In this document: in pieces, positions 1 to 11,100 of the stretch
Numbering within the stretch: position 1 is the first letter of the stretch
Layout: every line of letters begins with the position of its first letter
NCBI GenBank assembly: GCA_018292915.2
Contig: JACVVK020000444.1
Coordinates: 259,501 to 323,500, forward strand
DNA: 64,000 nt
DNA from: Batillaria attramentaria
Taxonomy: Eukaryota; Mollusca; Gastropoda; Batillariidae
Direction of reading: 5' to 3'
Program-made: the position numbers and the translations under genes
The notes under the pieces: model-generated
Databases searched by the model: none
Told to the model about the DNA's origin: nothing
The model's input: only the letters and a program-made list of their open reading frames with translations

Positions 1-1058
1 AAGATACAACTTGCCTGACATTTGTCGGTCAAATATGAATTCTATAGTGTCAAAATTTAAGCTCCTATATATTCATGCCGTACACAAAACCAAGAGGTTT
101 TCAGTTTCAATACTTCATGTCAATTCAGTTGGTCCAAAGTCAAATTTACACCTAAACTCCTCTCAGCTGCAGACACTTGAATTAGAACCAAGCATGTCTG
201 ACACGCCAAAGAACGAGAACTCCGTCATCTAGACTACACCCCCCCCCCTCCTTCCACCTCCTCCCTCCTCGTCTCCATTTCTCCCCGGCCTCGTCTGATG
301 AATTAAGCCAAATGTTTCTGCCAATCTCACTCCATCATTCTGCATTACTACGATAGGAAACGCGTGCCACTGGTTCTTTGTGGAATTCTGAGACGTCTAT
401 AGAAGGACTTCGTTAATTGGAGCAAATCACAGATCCCTCATAATCCCATCTACTCGTTAGCGTCCCAAATCAAATCTGGAGCACACCGACAGACAAAAGA
501 AACATGCTGCCACTCGACTCAGATGTGGGGGAGAAGGTGGGGGAGGGGGTGGGGGGGGGGGGAGACTTTACCAGCAAATCATTCTGATTCAATTGAAAGG
601 CGCAGGTGTGGGTACTTGAGTCTGATTCAAGAAACTTCTCGTTTCTGATACTGTTGATCGAATGTTTGAAACGGGTTTTGAACAGTTTCACGTTTTATTG
701 ATAGTTAGTATTAACGGGTATTGTACTGCAGTCACAACTTAGAAGATGTAGTTATTATATTGTGTAGAACTTCCAAAACTGAGGTCGAGATATTTCAAGT
801 TGCTCGTGTCGTGTGTGTGTGATTGTTGTGAATTATAATGTGGCGTTGTTTTGTGGTTTGTTGTTGTTGTTGTTAATCTTTCAATTTGAAAAAAAATTCG
901 CACGTGTATTACGGGACTAAATGGGACTGTGTGACCATCACGGGTCGCCGCTAGGAATAGGGCTGTGCATAACTACACTGAATATGCATCGTCGAATATA
1001 ACTATGTTTTGGTAGCTGACTGAACACAGTTGTACCGTAAACTGTGTCTTTAGATGCT
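1..1058. other. non-coding stretch, nothing recognised
   Basis: Unique-looking sequence with a C-run near 240-249, a G-rich tract at 528-565 and a (GTT)n tract near 860-875. Open frames here are short and lack splice context. I see no gene. Confidence 0.4.
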
Positions 1059-1061
1059 TTA

Positions 1062-1232
1062 GGCCGATGTCACACGGGAGTGATTTTAGTCCGAACAAAC
1101 AGCGAACACGGTTTTTCCGTGTTTCTCGTGTGTCATGCGGCTACAACATCCCTTTGCCCTATTTTCTTCTGGCACATGTTTTGGGTTGTTCTTCGTGTTT
1201 GTTCGAACAAACGTCTCCGTGAGTGATGAGCC
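1062..1232. mobile_element. MITE, PIF/Harbinger-like, 171 bp
   Basis: The element starts GGCCGATGTCACACGGG and ends with the imperfect complement of that sequence. Both ends share a subterminal CGAACAAAC motif. The flanks are TTA on both sides (1059-1061 and 1233-1235). A 3-bp TTA duplication with GG-starting ends is typical of PIF/Harbinger elements. The terminal repeats are diverged (about 13 of 21 positions match), so the call is tentative. It holds no transposase. Confidence 0.4.
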
Positions 1233-1580
1233 TTAGGAAATCTTTCAAAAGCTGTAACAGTGTGTGAAAAGATTTTTGGGGTGAAAAAGACTCAACAGCA
1301 AACACTCAAAAACACACCAGTACAATCCTACACTCGTCAAATCCGAATCTTTAGTGCACCCAGTCTCGACCCTCTACTGCCACACCCCAATTATTCAAAC
1401 CTCGCGTTTTTCAGCATGTCAGGAAACGAGTGGTCATGAAGAGTGTAGCGACTCTGTGGGTCCGGGGGAACAAAAAGTCCTCCAAACTTGAAGCTGGACG
1501 ATTGTTGCCGAGATAACTAGCGCCCCCTGTCGGGCCCTTGTTCCGTGTAAGCCGATCTTGGTTGTTATCCGCTCGCTCTC

Positions 1581-1592
1581 CGCCATTTTTAC
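1581..1592 (-). promoter_or_regulatory. YY1-like site over a possible start codon
   Basis: On the minus strand the sequence reads AAAATGGCGGAG, which matches the YY1 consensus and has a good start-codon context. An open frame of 50 codons runs down to about 1434 (first residues MAESERITTK). I found no convincing splice donor, so this may be a first exon, a promoter fragment or chance. CpG density is raised locally. Confidence 0.25.
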
Positions 1593-2160
1593 CCCTTTTT
1601 CAAGAAGCACGGATTGCTTGGAGACGTCCCTCCGCTTGCCATAATAGGATAATCTCGTTCAGACACGAGTATCCAGCGCCACGCTGCGGACGGTTCAGCA
1701 GGGGAGGCAATTAAATGGTCGTATAATGGCGAGGGGGTAAACCGGACGATGAAGGAACGACACGTGCGTCAACAGAAGAGCTACAAATATCATAATGGTA
1801 TTGTACGTGTGTAGTACAATGTAGGGTAGTAACTGGATTGGTTACACAGAGGGAAGAGCGTGGACGGACAACGGAGGTGTCAGATTTTGTAATAAGTGTC
1901 GACTCCCCTACCTTCGTCTCATAACCTGTTTCACAGCGCAACTGTAGATGTACAGATTTTATGGAGCTCAGTGAAGGGACCGGTATTGGTCCTTGATATG
2001 GACTGGCACCTGCCTATGCTGTACCAGATGTACAGAATAAATGATCGAGAGTTTATTTGTTTCATTGACATAAGCTGATTCCACTCACACACAAATTCAT
2101 GCCCTTGCACATCATAACTTACTCTATAACTTGGCGTAAAGTTGACATGAGTGTGTAGAG

Positions 2161-2331
2161 AGCCGGGGTAGCCCAATGGTAGAACGTTGGGCTCTCTATG
2201 ATCAGGTCGTGAGTTCGAATCCTGGCTGGGGCCAAATACTTGCGCTGGTCCTTTTATCGTTCCCCTGTCTTTGATATCACCCTTACGTTGTGGAAAAGGA
2301 CGTTAAACTCCCAAACACCCACCCACCCTGG
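2161..2331 (+). mobile_element. tRNA-derived SINE, family A
   Basis: Head resembles a tRNA: it starts GCCGGGGTAGCCCAATGG (box A) and has box B GTTCGAATCC. The body contains the family-A landmark words TTTGATATCACCC and GTGGAAAAGGACGTTAAAC and ends in CACCCACCCACC. This full-length plus-strand copy defines the family. Other copies lie near 5.5, 11.6, 28.0, 34.0, 40.2, 40.5, 44.9, 52.6, 59.5, 62.3, 63.2 and 63.5 kb. Confidence 0.8.
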
Positions 2332-3437
2332 CATGAGTGTGTGTCGTGCCAACGCGTAAGAAAAGATAAATACTATATGGAAATGGTGCTTTGCTAAGAT
2401 CGATCCGCGATAGATCCTTATACTTCTTTGGTCAAAGTGACGGAGGCAGACCTACGACCTGCAACGACAACCGGTGCTTCGTTTTCTCATCACTGAATTA
2501 CTTGCTACACCACTCGCACACCCAAAGCCAATACACAGCTCTGCCTCCTTGTCCAAAAAGCCAAACTGCGACAACACCCCACTCGAAAAGAATACACCTG
2601 ACCAGGAGTTTCTTGCATTGTCCGTCCAAGGGTTTACATTTCGGATCCCTTTTTTGACACAAACCGCCCACCAAAGAGAGGGAGAGAGAGAGTTTGTTCT
2701 CTGCTTCCCTGAACATGGCAAAGTTTTGAAAGTCCCCCACCCTCACACTACCCGACCCTCTCGTACACTCAATGACCACACCTGCTGGTAACCACCCGTT
2801 ACATTGTACCCACCGGCGGTGCCATTGAAGGGGTGCGGTCAAGGGTGGACGGGCTTGTGGGCGAGATGTGAAAGGAGAGGTGGTTGGGGTGCGGGTCGGC
2901 CCAGCATGGTTTTTGCGCGTTGACTCCGCGGTTGCCGCTGACCGTTTCGGACCGCACGTGCGAGCCCCCTGGTGCGTGATGGAGGCTTGATGCCTGATGT
3001 CACACGCTAATGTCCGATGCTTGAAGTTCAAGTCCACTCATGCTGATGCTGGATGCTGGGTGACGTCATTCAAATGGCGTCATTGTAAGTGGTGGGTTTG
3101 TTGCGAGGGTGCTAGGAGCCGAATGGACAAGCATCAGTTGAAGAAGTCAGAGAGGGAAGTCCGAACGTGTTCCAACGTTTATCTCTTGGCTTAAACATAA
3201 TTATTTCATTTTCTGAAAGAACCAGTCTTGATTGATACAATGAACCGTCCGGCGGAGGCAAAAGACCCGGGCCTGTGTACAGCCTCCACCGTAAGCGTAT
3301 CTGGAAAAAAAAAAGTTTTGGCGGATACCATACAATCTACTAGCATCTGTATAATTATTAATACTAATTGTTATGCTGCTTGTTTCAACTGGCACATCTA
3401 GATTTGCATGGGGGTGTTTAACCACGGTGGATTGTCA
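2332..3437. other. non-coding stretch, nothing recognised
   Basis: Open frames on both strands at 2391-3037 have no recognisable domain, and no splice signals support them. Neighbouring short (GA)n and (CT)n tracts lie at 3438-3461, 3586-3609 and 3693-3712. Confidence 0.3.
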
Positions 3438-3607
3438 CAGAGAGAGAGAGAGAGAGAGAGGTGGGAGTGGGGGAGGTGTCAAGAAACAGAAACACGTACG
3501 ACTATGAACTATCTATACGTTGCACAACAGAGATGATTGGAAAGAGGTGAACCATTGTAAACGAGTTGGGTTACGTCGTATTTGTGCTCTCTCTCTCTCT
3601 CTCTCTC

Positions 3608-3693
3608 TGCATGTTCTCCTGCCCTAATTTACCGCTGGTTTGCTGCAAACAAATCCTAGGTTCCACCACAAACGGTTCATCACTGTTGTGGTG
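3608..3693. repeat. dispersed repeat, copy 1 of 2
   Basis: About 85 bp beginning GCATGTTCTCCTGCCC and ending in ACGGTTCATCACTGTTG recurs in the same orientation at 36613-36704 with few differences. It lies between two (CT)n tracts here. The family is unknown. Confidence 0.6.
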
Positions 3694-4077
3694 CTCTCTC
3701 TCTCTCTCTCTGGCTGACTCTGATCACGATCTGTCCTGAAATAGAAAGACTGATCCTCTATGAAAACAAAGACTTTGCTACGTCCGGTGAGAGGCCAAGA
3801 AACCTCACTCATTCCCTTCTGTTTGTTTGATACCCAGTACAAGAAGGCCCTGAGCGGGCTCACAGTGTATTGTGATCAGTTCCAGTAGAAGAAAACGTCA
3901 ACACAAAGTCCTGTTTCTGATTGACTTCCACCGTATAGAACCCCGTGCATTTGTTAGGTTGCCGTTACGACACTTGGACAAAAGCTGCTGTTGCCGTGTT
4001 TTATTTGGAGTATTTAGTTTACCACACGGGTGAGGCTAGCTGCATGACCTCTTTCAGGGCATGGAAGAGGGTTTAGC

Positions 4078-4414
<337 letters not shown>

Positions 4415-4586
4415 TAATGGTAGTTGTAGTAGTAGAATGTAGCAAGGACAAGATAGAAGAAAGGACGCTGTACCTAATCTTTCATTCTTGAAAAATAATG
4501 TGTCATTGTCATTTGCGTGCAAAAGGTCAATGCCTGTGACTGTGTGAAGACCTCAACCTTTGATAAATAAAGTTTTATTGAATCAT

Positions 4587-4774
4587 TGAATCTCTCTCTC
4601 TGTCTCTCTTTTTTTTTTTTTTTTTTTTTTGGCTTGTCAGTTTTAATTGCTTGATTTTTTTTCTTTTTCTTCTTCTTTCTTTCTTTTGTAATTTAGAGTA
4701 GTAACGGCAAGTTTGAAAATGGTAATTGTGCCAATTGCTTTACCGTTGATAAATAAAGGATCATTGTCTCTCAT

Positions 4775-4809
<35 letters not shown>
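4587..4809. repeat. (CT)n and poly-T tracts next to LINE-tail-like sequence
   Basis: The words GATAAATAAAGTTTTATTG (about 4562) and GATAAATAAAGGATCATTG (about 4748) are each followed by a short motif duplication and a (CT)n tract. AATAAA followed by a short tandem motif is the usual look of a non-LTR retrotransposon 3' end. I infer two decayed LINE tails. Confidence 0.4.
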
Positions 4810-4811
<2 letters not shown>

Positions 4812-4812
4812 T

Positions 4813-5438
4813 GAACTAATTAAAAACCTACACACAATTCTACTGAGGCGATTTCATTGTGGGCCCCGGACAATAGTTAGGGCAATTTGTAGTTTGGGAA
4901 GCCATCTAGCCAAAGCAGACGTAGACTGAATGAGGTGAGCGCCTCTAGGACCTTTCCAGAAATCCATACCCACAACAATCAAAGACAGAACAAGGACAAG
5001 GGCTGAGAACGTCGCTCTCTCGTCCACATGTTTTCATAACGGATGAGTCCGTGCCACCGCAATCACTTCGTCACTGAGCAGGTGTTGAAAGAAAAAAAAG
5101 GAAATCACCTTAGGTCTGTTTTTAATGGGATTCTGCAAGTTCTGTTTGCCCAGCCTTAAGGACTAGGTAGGAGCGGAAGCCAAACTGTGTGTTCGTGGCA
5201 CAATAGTGTATAGTGCGGTGTTTTGGGGTCTGTTTTGGTAACGCTTAGTACCCGTGCTTTTTGGGGTACAGTCAGTTCTTTGGCTGAGCTTTTGGCGCTT
5301 TCAGAGCAATGTGTTACTTCACGAGCGTTATTCGTTGGTATTGCACAAGCATAGTCCGTCCACGTTTTGTCCCCTTTTTTACCATTCAGAGTAAAGAAAG
5401 AGGCACGGTTGACCTGCATAAATATACTTATTACCTAG
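4813..5438. other. non-coding stretch, nothing recognised
   Basis: Unique-looking sequence with no supported exon or RNA gene. Confidence 0.3.
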
Positions 5439-5602
5439 GGTGGGGTTGGTGTTTGAACGTTACCGTCCTTTTCCACCCCATAATTATGGTTGATAGCAAA
5501 GACAGGGCAACGAGAGCACAAATATTTAGCCCCGGTGGGGAATCGAACTCACGACCCGAGCAAGTGAATATCCAACGCTCGGATATCCCGACTCCCCAAG
5601 AA
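5439..5602 (-). mobile_element. SINE family A copy
   Basis: In minus orientation it reads from a tRNA-like head (box B as GAGTTCGATTCC) to the GGACGGTAACG body. It keeps GATAGCAAAGACAGGGCAACGAG, a diverged family-A landmark. Ends are decayed and no clear target duplication is seen. Confidence 0.65.
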
Positions 5603-6084
5603 TTAGTCTGTCCACCTTGTATTCCTCGATTTGTTTTGTTCAAACTTTTCTTTTTTCCCCACTTTAGACTAGCGTCTAAACGTAAAGAAAGTTTGGATTG
5701 GTATATAAATTATATTCTATGGTCCCATTACCATGGTAAGAGAAATTTGGGCTATTCCTTGGGGGGCGGGGGGGGGGGGGGCGTCGCCATTATACCAAAT
5801 TCCATTGTAAGAAGCAAAAGTACTGGTTCAGTCGGTAGCGACAGGAAAATAAATAAATAAATAGATAAATAAATAAATAGCCGAGAGTGTCTGATGTCAG
5901 GTCCCACTTTTCGGCCCATTCTCTCTCCTTCCCGCCATTTCTTTGGCCACCAGTCTCAATCTCGACTCCCGTGCGCCAGGTTGGGGGTTTGAAAGAAAAC
6001 CAAGCAAGCAACGAGCGAGCAGGTGTTGTCCCCAAGGCGTCCAGGCAGCCACTGACCACAGGAAACGAAGACTGAGCTAACTCG

Positions 6085-6672
6085 ACAAAACGCGTGCTAC
6101 AAGAGTAAAAGAACTGAGTAGTTTTCAACACGCTGCTGCATGCCTGCCGCACGCACGGAGACTCCTACATTAACTCACCTTTAATACATTCACTCACAAA
6201 ACGCGTGCTACACGAGTAAAAGAACTGAGTAGTTTTCAACACGATGCTGCATGCCTGCCGCACGCACGGAGACTCCTACATTAACTCAACCTTTAATACA
6301 TTCACTCACAAATCGCGTGCTACACGAGTAAAAGAACTGAGTAGTTTTCAACACGATGCTGCATGCCTGCCGCACGCACGGAGACTCCTACATTAACTCA
6401 CCTTTAATACATTCACTCACAAAACGCGTGCTACACGAGTAAAAGAACTGAATAGTTTTCAACACGATGCTGCATGCCTGCCGCACGAGACTCCTACATT
6501 AACTCACCTTTAATACATTCACTCACAAAACGCGTGCTACACGAGTAAAAGAGCTGAGTAGTTTTCAACACGATGCTGCATGCCTGCCGCACGCACCGAG
6601 GCTCCTACATTAACTCACCTTTAATACATTCACTCACAAATCGCGTGCTACACGAGTAAAAGCACTGAGCAG
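6085..6672. repeat. 111-bp tandem satellite, 5 full units and 1 partial
   Basis: Units start ACAAAACGCGTGCTACACG at 6085, 6196, 6308, 6419, 6525 and 6636. They contain AACACGATGCTGCATGCCTG and end in TTTAATACATTCACTC. Lengths are 111, 112, 111, 106 and 111 bp; unit 4 has lost a few bases of the CGCACGG stretch. Units differ at only a few positions, so the array is young. No coding potential. Confidence 0.92.
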
Positions 6673-6715
6673 ACGACCCCGTATGCCACGTTTTGAGGAC
6701 GCCTATACCTTGGCA

Positions 6716-6832
6716 AATAATAATAATAATAATCGCATTAATATTATTATTATAATATTATTATTATAATAAATAACAAATATTAATATTATTATTATAA
6801 TAAATAACAAAAATAAATAAATAAATAAATAA
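6716..6832. repeat. AT-rich (ATT)n/(AAAT)n tract
   Basis: A segment reading AATATTATTATTATAATAAA is repeated in tandem and followed by (AATA)n. It can fold on itself. It separates the 111-bp satellite from the tRNA array. Confidence 0.7.
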
Positions 6833-7515
6833 GGGATGTGAAATATTTCGGACTAATTGGATAAAGTCTGATAGAAAAGAGTGACCATAGGCTTAGGGCG
6901 TTGCAGCATAGTTTTACAACTGAATTGAATTTCAATTTCTTGGCGAGTATGCGTATTTTTAAGCCATCTAGCTAGAATACTGCTATTAATTTTCATTCTT
7001 TGTTTATTTCCTAAAATTCAATTCAATTTCAAAATACTCCACGAATCCAGGGAGGGCAATTTGAAGGCTCGTTTCATTCTTTCTTTCGATTCAATTCAAA
7101 TCAATTAAAAATCAAAATACTTTTATCAATCCCGAAAGAGAAATTTTGAGCATTCTTTCGGTCTTTCTTGTATTTCAGACACGAGAGAGTGCCTTGTATG
7201 TACAAAATGTGGCTCACATCATATCCACACTTGCCGGCCGGCCAGTGAAGGGTAAACGTGGCGTTAATGAGACAGCCGGCTGATGGATGAGGTTTGACGT
7301 CACGGGTCCCGGCAAACGCCATTGGTTGGAGGAGGAGAGAGACGTGTTAGGCTGCGCTAGGTAGTTCAGACTTGCTAGGATTTTGCTTAATCGCGTTTAT
7401 TCTGTTGAAAGCATGACTATTTAACTGTTATAAAACTAATGAATAATTATGTAAATTGTGTAAAGTTTGAATTTCCGCGCATTGTAAAGGGAAACAACTT
7501 TAATGGTAAATAAGT

Positions 7516-7606
7516 GCCTCGGTAGCGCAGTAGGTAGCGCGTCAGTCTCATAATCACGCTAAACAGAGCGATCTGAAGGTCGTGAGTTCGATCCTCACCC
7601 GGGGCA
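7516..7606 (+). tRNA. elongator tRNA-Met(CAU), intron-containing, copy 1
   Basis: The mature part (73 nt without intron) matches the animal elongator tRNA-Met: acceptor arm GCCTCGG pairs with CCGGGGC, discriminator A, box A TAGCGCAGTAGG, box B GGTTCGATCC-type (here GAGTTCGATCC). The anticodon CAT is at 7549-7551. An 18-nt insertion follows A37 at the canonical 37/38 site (7553-7570). The intron contains CGCT and AGCG, which can pair. A Pol III terminator (TTTT, then TTTTT) starts at 7609. All five copies are identical over 91 nt. Introns in animal elongator tRNA-Met are unusual to my knowledge; in plants they are normal. Confidence 0.93.
7553..7570 (+). other. tRNA intron, 18 nt
   Basis: Sits between positions 37 and 38 of the tRNA, the eukaryotic intron position. 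The same 18 nt occurs in the other four copies (8098-8115, 8651-8668, 9809-9826, 10363-10380). The third base from its 3' end is G and could pair with C32 of the anticodon loop, as eukaryotic tRNA splicing endonuclease needs. A CGCT/AGCG hairpin is an alternative fold. Confidence 0.85.
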
Positions 7607-8060
7607 CATTTTCTTTTTCCGGACACGGGATTTTTCTTTTGTGTTTTTGATCTTTAAAAAAATCTTCATTAATTTGGGCAATTATATAATTTTAACTCGT
7701 TTAATCATTTATTCATTCTTCTGGAAACACAGGGGGATACACGGCGTATGGCTCACTACATATCCACACTTACCGGCCGGCCAGTGAAGGTTATAACCCT
7801 GACGTGAACGAGACCGCCAGTTGATGGATGAGGTGTGACGTCACCGGTCCTCGGCAAGCGCCATTGGTTAGCGGGGGAAAGAGATATGCGAAGCTAGGCC
7901 ACCCAGCTCAGACTTGCTAGGTTTTTGTTTAATTTGAATCTGTACCATAAACAAAATGTGACTAATTAACTTTTCTAAAACTAATGAATAATTATGTAAA
8001 TTGTGTGGAGTTTGAATTTCTGCGCGTTGTAAAGAGAAACAACTTTAATGGTAAATAAGA

Positions 8061-8151
8061 GCCTCGGTAGCGCAGTAGGTAGCGCGTCAGTCTCATAATC
8101 ACGCTAAACAGAGCGATCTGAAGGTCGTGAGTTCGATCCTCACCCGGGGCA
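8061..8151 (+). tRNA. elongator tRNA-Met(CAU), intron-containing, copy 2
   Basis: Identical to copy 1 over all 91 nt including the intron, though its flanks differ from unit 1 at many positions. A C-containing T-run downstream (TTCTTTTCC) is a weaker Pol III terminator. Confidence 0.93.
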
Positions 8152-8613
8152 CGTTCTTTTCCAGACACGGGATTTTTCTTTTTGTGTTCTTAATTTTTTT
8201 TTTCTCAAAATAAAAATGATCATTTTCATCCATTTTGGCAATTGCTTTTAACGCGTTTAATCATATATTCATTCTTTTTGTAAACACGGGAGAGTGCACG
8301 GCGTATGGTTCACTACATATCCACGCTTATCGGCCGGCCAGTGAAGGTTAACCCTGACGTGAACGAGACAGCCGGTTGATGGATGAGGTTTGACGTCACC
8401 GGTCCTCGGCAGTCGCCATTGGTCAGCGGGGGAAAGAGATATGCGAAGCTAGGCCAGCCAGCTTAGATTTGCTAGGTTTTTGTTTAATTTGAATCTGTAC
8501 CATTAAAAATGTGACTAATTAACTTTTCTAAAACTAATGAATAATTATGTAAATTGTGTGGAGTTTGAATTTCCGCGCGTTGTAAAGGGAAACAACTTTA
8601 ATGGTAAATAAGT

Positions 8614-8704
8614 GCCTCGGTAGCGCAGTAGGTAGCGCGTCAGTCTCATAATCACGCTAAACAGAGCGATCTGAAGGTCGTGAGTTCGATCCTCACCCGG
8701 GGCA
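8614..8704 (+). tRNA. elongator tRNA-Met(CAU), intron-containing, copy 3
   Basis: Identical to copy 1. It is followed at once by a run of eight T (8706 on), a strong Pol III terminator. Confidence 0.93.
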
Positions 8705-8904
8705 CATTTTTTTTCCAGACACGGGATTTTTCTTTCTGTGTTCTTAATTTTTTTTTCTCAAAATAAAAATGATCATTTTCATCCATTTTGGCAATTGCTT
8801 TTAACGCGTTTAATCATATATTCATTCTTTTTGTAAACACGGGAGAGTGCACGGCGTATGGTTCACTACATATCCACACTTACCGGCCGACCAGTGAAGG
8901 TTAA

Positions 8905-9505
8905 GGCCGTTCTACACGTGACAAGCGGCAAGTTGCCGCCCTTCGACTTTCCCCCCACAAGTTTGTCTGCCGCAACGCCGCTGCTTCTACACGCGGAAAC
9001 CTGCGCACCACAAGTCGGCTGATTGACCTTTCGTGTGACCCTTTCAACCCCATATTTGGAAGGGGCCTCGCGCGATTTCGCCCGGCCATGGTCGCGAGTG
9101 AATCCGAGTCAGACTCAGCTGAACATGTGAATGAAAGTTCGGAGGAGGAATTAACTTTTGCAGCAGCTGCAGTTATTTTGCTGCAGCACAGGAAGAAACA
9201 GCGGATCTGGGCGAGAAAGTGGATCTTGCAGCGAGCTTCGCTTGGCGCATAGGGAGGTCGGCTTTGACGCCATTTTGTTTAATTTGGCCGCGTGACCACT
9301 ACGCGGCGTGCGATTGGCCGTCCTGGCGTGCCTCGCGCGCACTTGCGAGGCGCAAGCCGAGAAAATAGAAAGCCGTTCTATCCGAAACTTGCCGCGGCAA
9401 GCCGTAGGCTGCAAGACTGTACATCTTGCTTGTACATTTGCCGTCGACTTGCGGGGGCCGCAAACCCGCTTTTGCCTTGCAAACTTGCCACGTGTAGAAC
9501 GGCCC
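8905..9505. mobile_element. TTAA-flanked MITE, 601 bp, inserted before tRNA copy 4
   Basis: Compared with the other units, the sequence GTGAAGGTTAACCCTGACG is split after TTAA. TTAA is duplicated at 8901-8904 and 9506-9509. The ends are inverted repeats GGCCGTTCTACACGTG; the right end has one extra G/C pair. Subterminal GGCAAGTTGCCG words are also symmetric. TTAA targeting is known for piggyBac and Kolobok transposons; no transposase is present. The interior is CpG-rich, and its open frames on both strands are not recognisable proteins. Confidence 0.9.
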
Positions 9506-9771
9506 TTAACCCTGACGTGAACGAGACAGCCGGTTGATGGATGAGGTGTGACGTCACAAGTCCTCGGCAAGCGCCATTGGTCAGCGGGGGAAAGAGATAA
9601 TTATGCGAAGCTAGGCCAGCCAGCTTAGAATTGCTAGGTTTTTAATTTGCGTCTGTCCCATTAAATGTGTGGCAAAATAACTTTTCTAAAACTAATGAAT
9701 AATTATGTAAATTGTGTGGAGTTTGAATTTCCGCGCGTTGTAAAGGGAAACAACTTTAATGGTAAATAAGA

Positions 9772-9862
9772 GCCTCGGTAGCGCAGTAGGTAGCGCGTCA
9801 GTCTCATAATCACGCTAAACAGAGCGATCTGAAGGTCGTGAGTTCGATCCTCACCCGGGGCA
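9772..9862 (+). tRNA. elongator tRNA-Met(CAU), intron-containing, copy 4
   Basis: Identical to copy 1. The MITE lies in its unit 267 bp upstream, outside the conserved proximal block, so the internal promoter and upstream AT-rich block are intact. A T-run follows directly. Confidence 0.93.
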
Positions 9863-10325
9863 CTTTTTTTTCCAGACACGGGATTTTTCTTTTTGTGTTC
9901 TTAATTTTTTTTTTCTCAAAAATAAAAATGATCATTTTCATCCATTTCGGCAATTGCTTTTAACTCGTTTAATCATATATTCATTCTTTTTGTAAACACG
10001 GGAGAGTGCACGGCGTATGGTTCACTACATATCCACACTTACCGGCCGGCCAGTGAAGGTTAACCCTGACGTGAACGAGACAGCCGGTTGATGGATGAGG
10101 TTTGACGTCACCGGTCCTCGGCAAGCGCCATTGGTCAGCGGGGGAAAGAGATATGCGAAGCTAGGCCAGCCAGCTTAGATTTGCTAGGTTTTTGTTTAAT
10201 TTGAATCTGTACCATTAAAAATGTGACTAATTAACTTTTCTAAAACTAATGAATAATTATGTAAATTGTGTGGAGTTTGAATTTCCGCGCGTTGTAAAGG
10301 GAAACAACTTTAATGGTAAATAAGA

Positions 10326-10416
10326 GCCTCGGTAGCGCAGTAGGTAGCGCGTCAGTCTCATAATCACGCTAAACAGAGCGATCTGAAGGTCGTGAGTTCG
10401 ATCCTCACCCGGGGCA
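10326..10416 (+). tRNA. elongator tRNA-Met(CAU), intron-containing, copy 5
   Basis: Identical to copy 1. It is the last of the array: unit similarity stops within about 15 bp after the gene (CACTTTTTTCCC), so the downstream spacer is not repeated. Confidence 0.93.
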
Positions 10417-10512
10417 CACTTTTTTCCCTTGAAACGCATTATTATTGTTGTTGTTTTGCGTACACAGTTTTGTTGTTTATTTCCTTTTCCTCCAGTATTT
10501 CCTGTGTGCCTT

Positions 10513-10535
10513 TTGTTTTGTTTTGTTTTGTTTTG

Positions 10536-10566
<31 letters not shown>

Positions 10567-10592
10567 GTTTTGTTTTGTTCTGTTTTGTTTAG
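10513..10592. repeat. (GTTTT)n microsatellite
   Basis: About 15 units with a few length variants. A second (GTTTT)n tract lies at 57884-57942. Confidence 0.95.
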
Positions 10593-10599
10593 AATTACA

Positions 10600-11100
10600 T
10601 CGTCCGTGAGAGAAAAAAATGAGAATTTTTTTTTATATGGAAGTCAACGACTATTCAAAGCAAGTTTGTAACAACAGCCAACAGTAAAAACAGATCGAGC
10701 AGTAGAACTTTGGCAACTGACAAGCATGAGAGTAGTTCCGCGGACGCATTTTGCAGTGTGACGATAAAAGACCAATAAAAGATGCGGACTCCTAACTGTT
10801 TTGACCTCGGGAACAGAGGGAATCCATCGGTTGGCAATAAATCGACTCCCTTAATCACCTGCCAGCAATCGTTACCAAATCAACGGCCCCATTATGATCG
10901 GGTACAATTCCACCCGGACTCGTCAGGCGCCTAACCAAATGGGTGTGTTACATGGCAAACAGTCCCTGGGGAGGGGGGGGGGGCAGGGTGGAGGGGTTTG
11001 TGTGAGTGGTGAGGAGTGAGGGTTATGTGTAGGTGAGATCGTGGTTGTCAACTGGGGGCATTATTTCTCTATTTACGCAGACTCTAGAATTTAGAACCGA
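10600..11100. other. non-coding stretch, nothing recognised
   Basis: Unique sequence with a G-rich tract near 10968-10985. I see no supported gene. Confidence 0.3.

Larger units (their letters stand above)
7155..10425 (+). repeat. tandem array of five tRNA-Met units of about 550 bp
   Basis: The genes start at 7516, 8061, 8614, 9772 and 10326, so spacing is 545, 553, 1158 and 554 bp; the long gap is explained by a 601-bp MITE. Each unit has, in order: TATCCACACTTACCGGCCGG, a TGACGTCA palindrome or its variants, GCGCCATTGGT, a conserved ACTAATGAATAATTATGTAA block, GGGAAACAACTTTAATGGTAA just before the gene, then a T-run. Unit 1 is the most diverged. Confidence 0.92.

Noticed and set aside
2161..2234. 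Functional tRNA gene
   Set aside because: The tRNA-like head is followed by the SINE body found in many copies, and the acceptor arms do not pair well; it is a SINE head.
6085..6672. CRISPR-like regular array
   Set aside because: The whole 111-bp unit repeats with no unique spacers, and the context is eukaryotic.
9151..9570. 139-codon minus-strand open frame
   Set aside because: It lies mostly inside the TTAA MITE and crosses its border into the tRNA unit, so it is not an ancestral gene; no transposase motif is seen.
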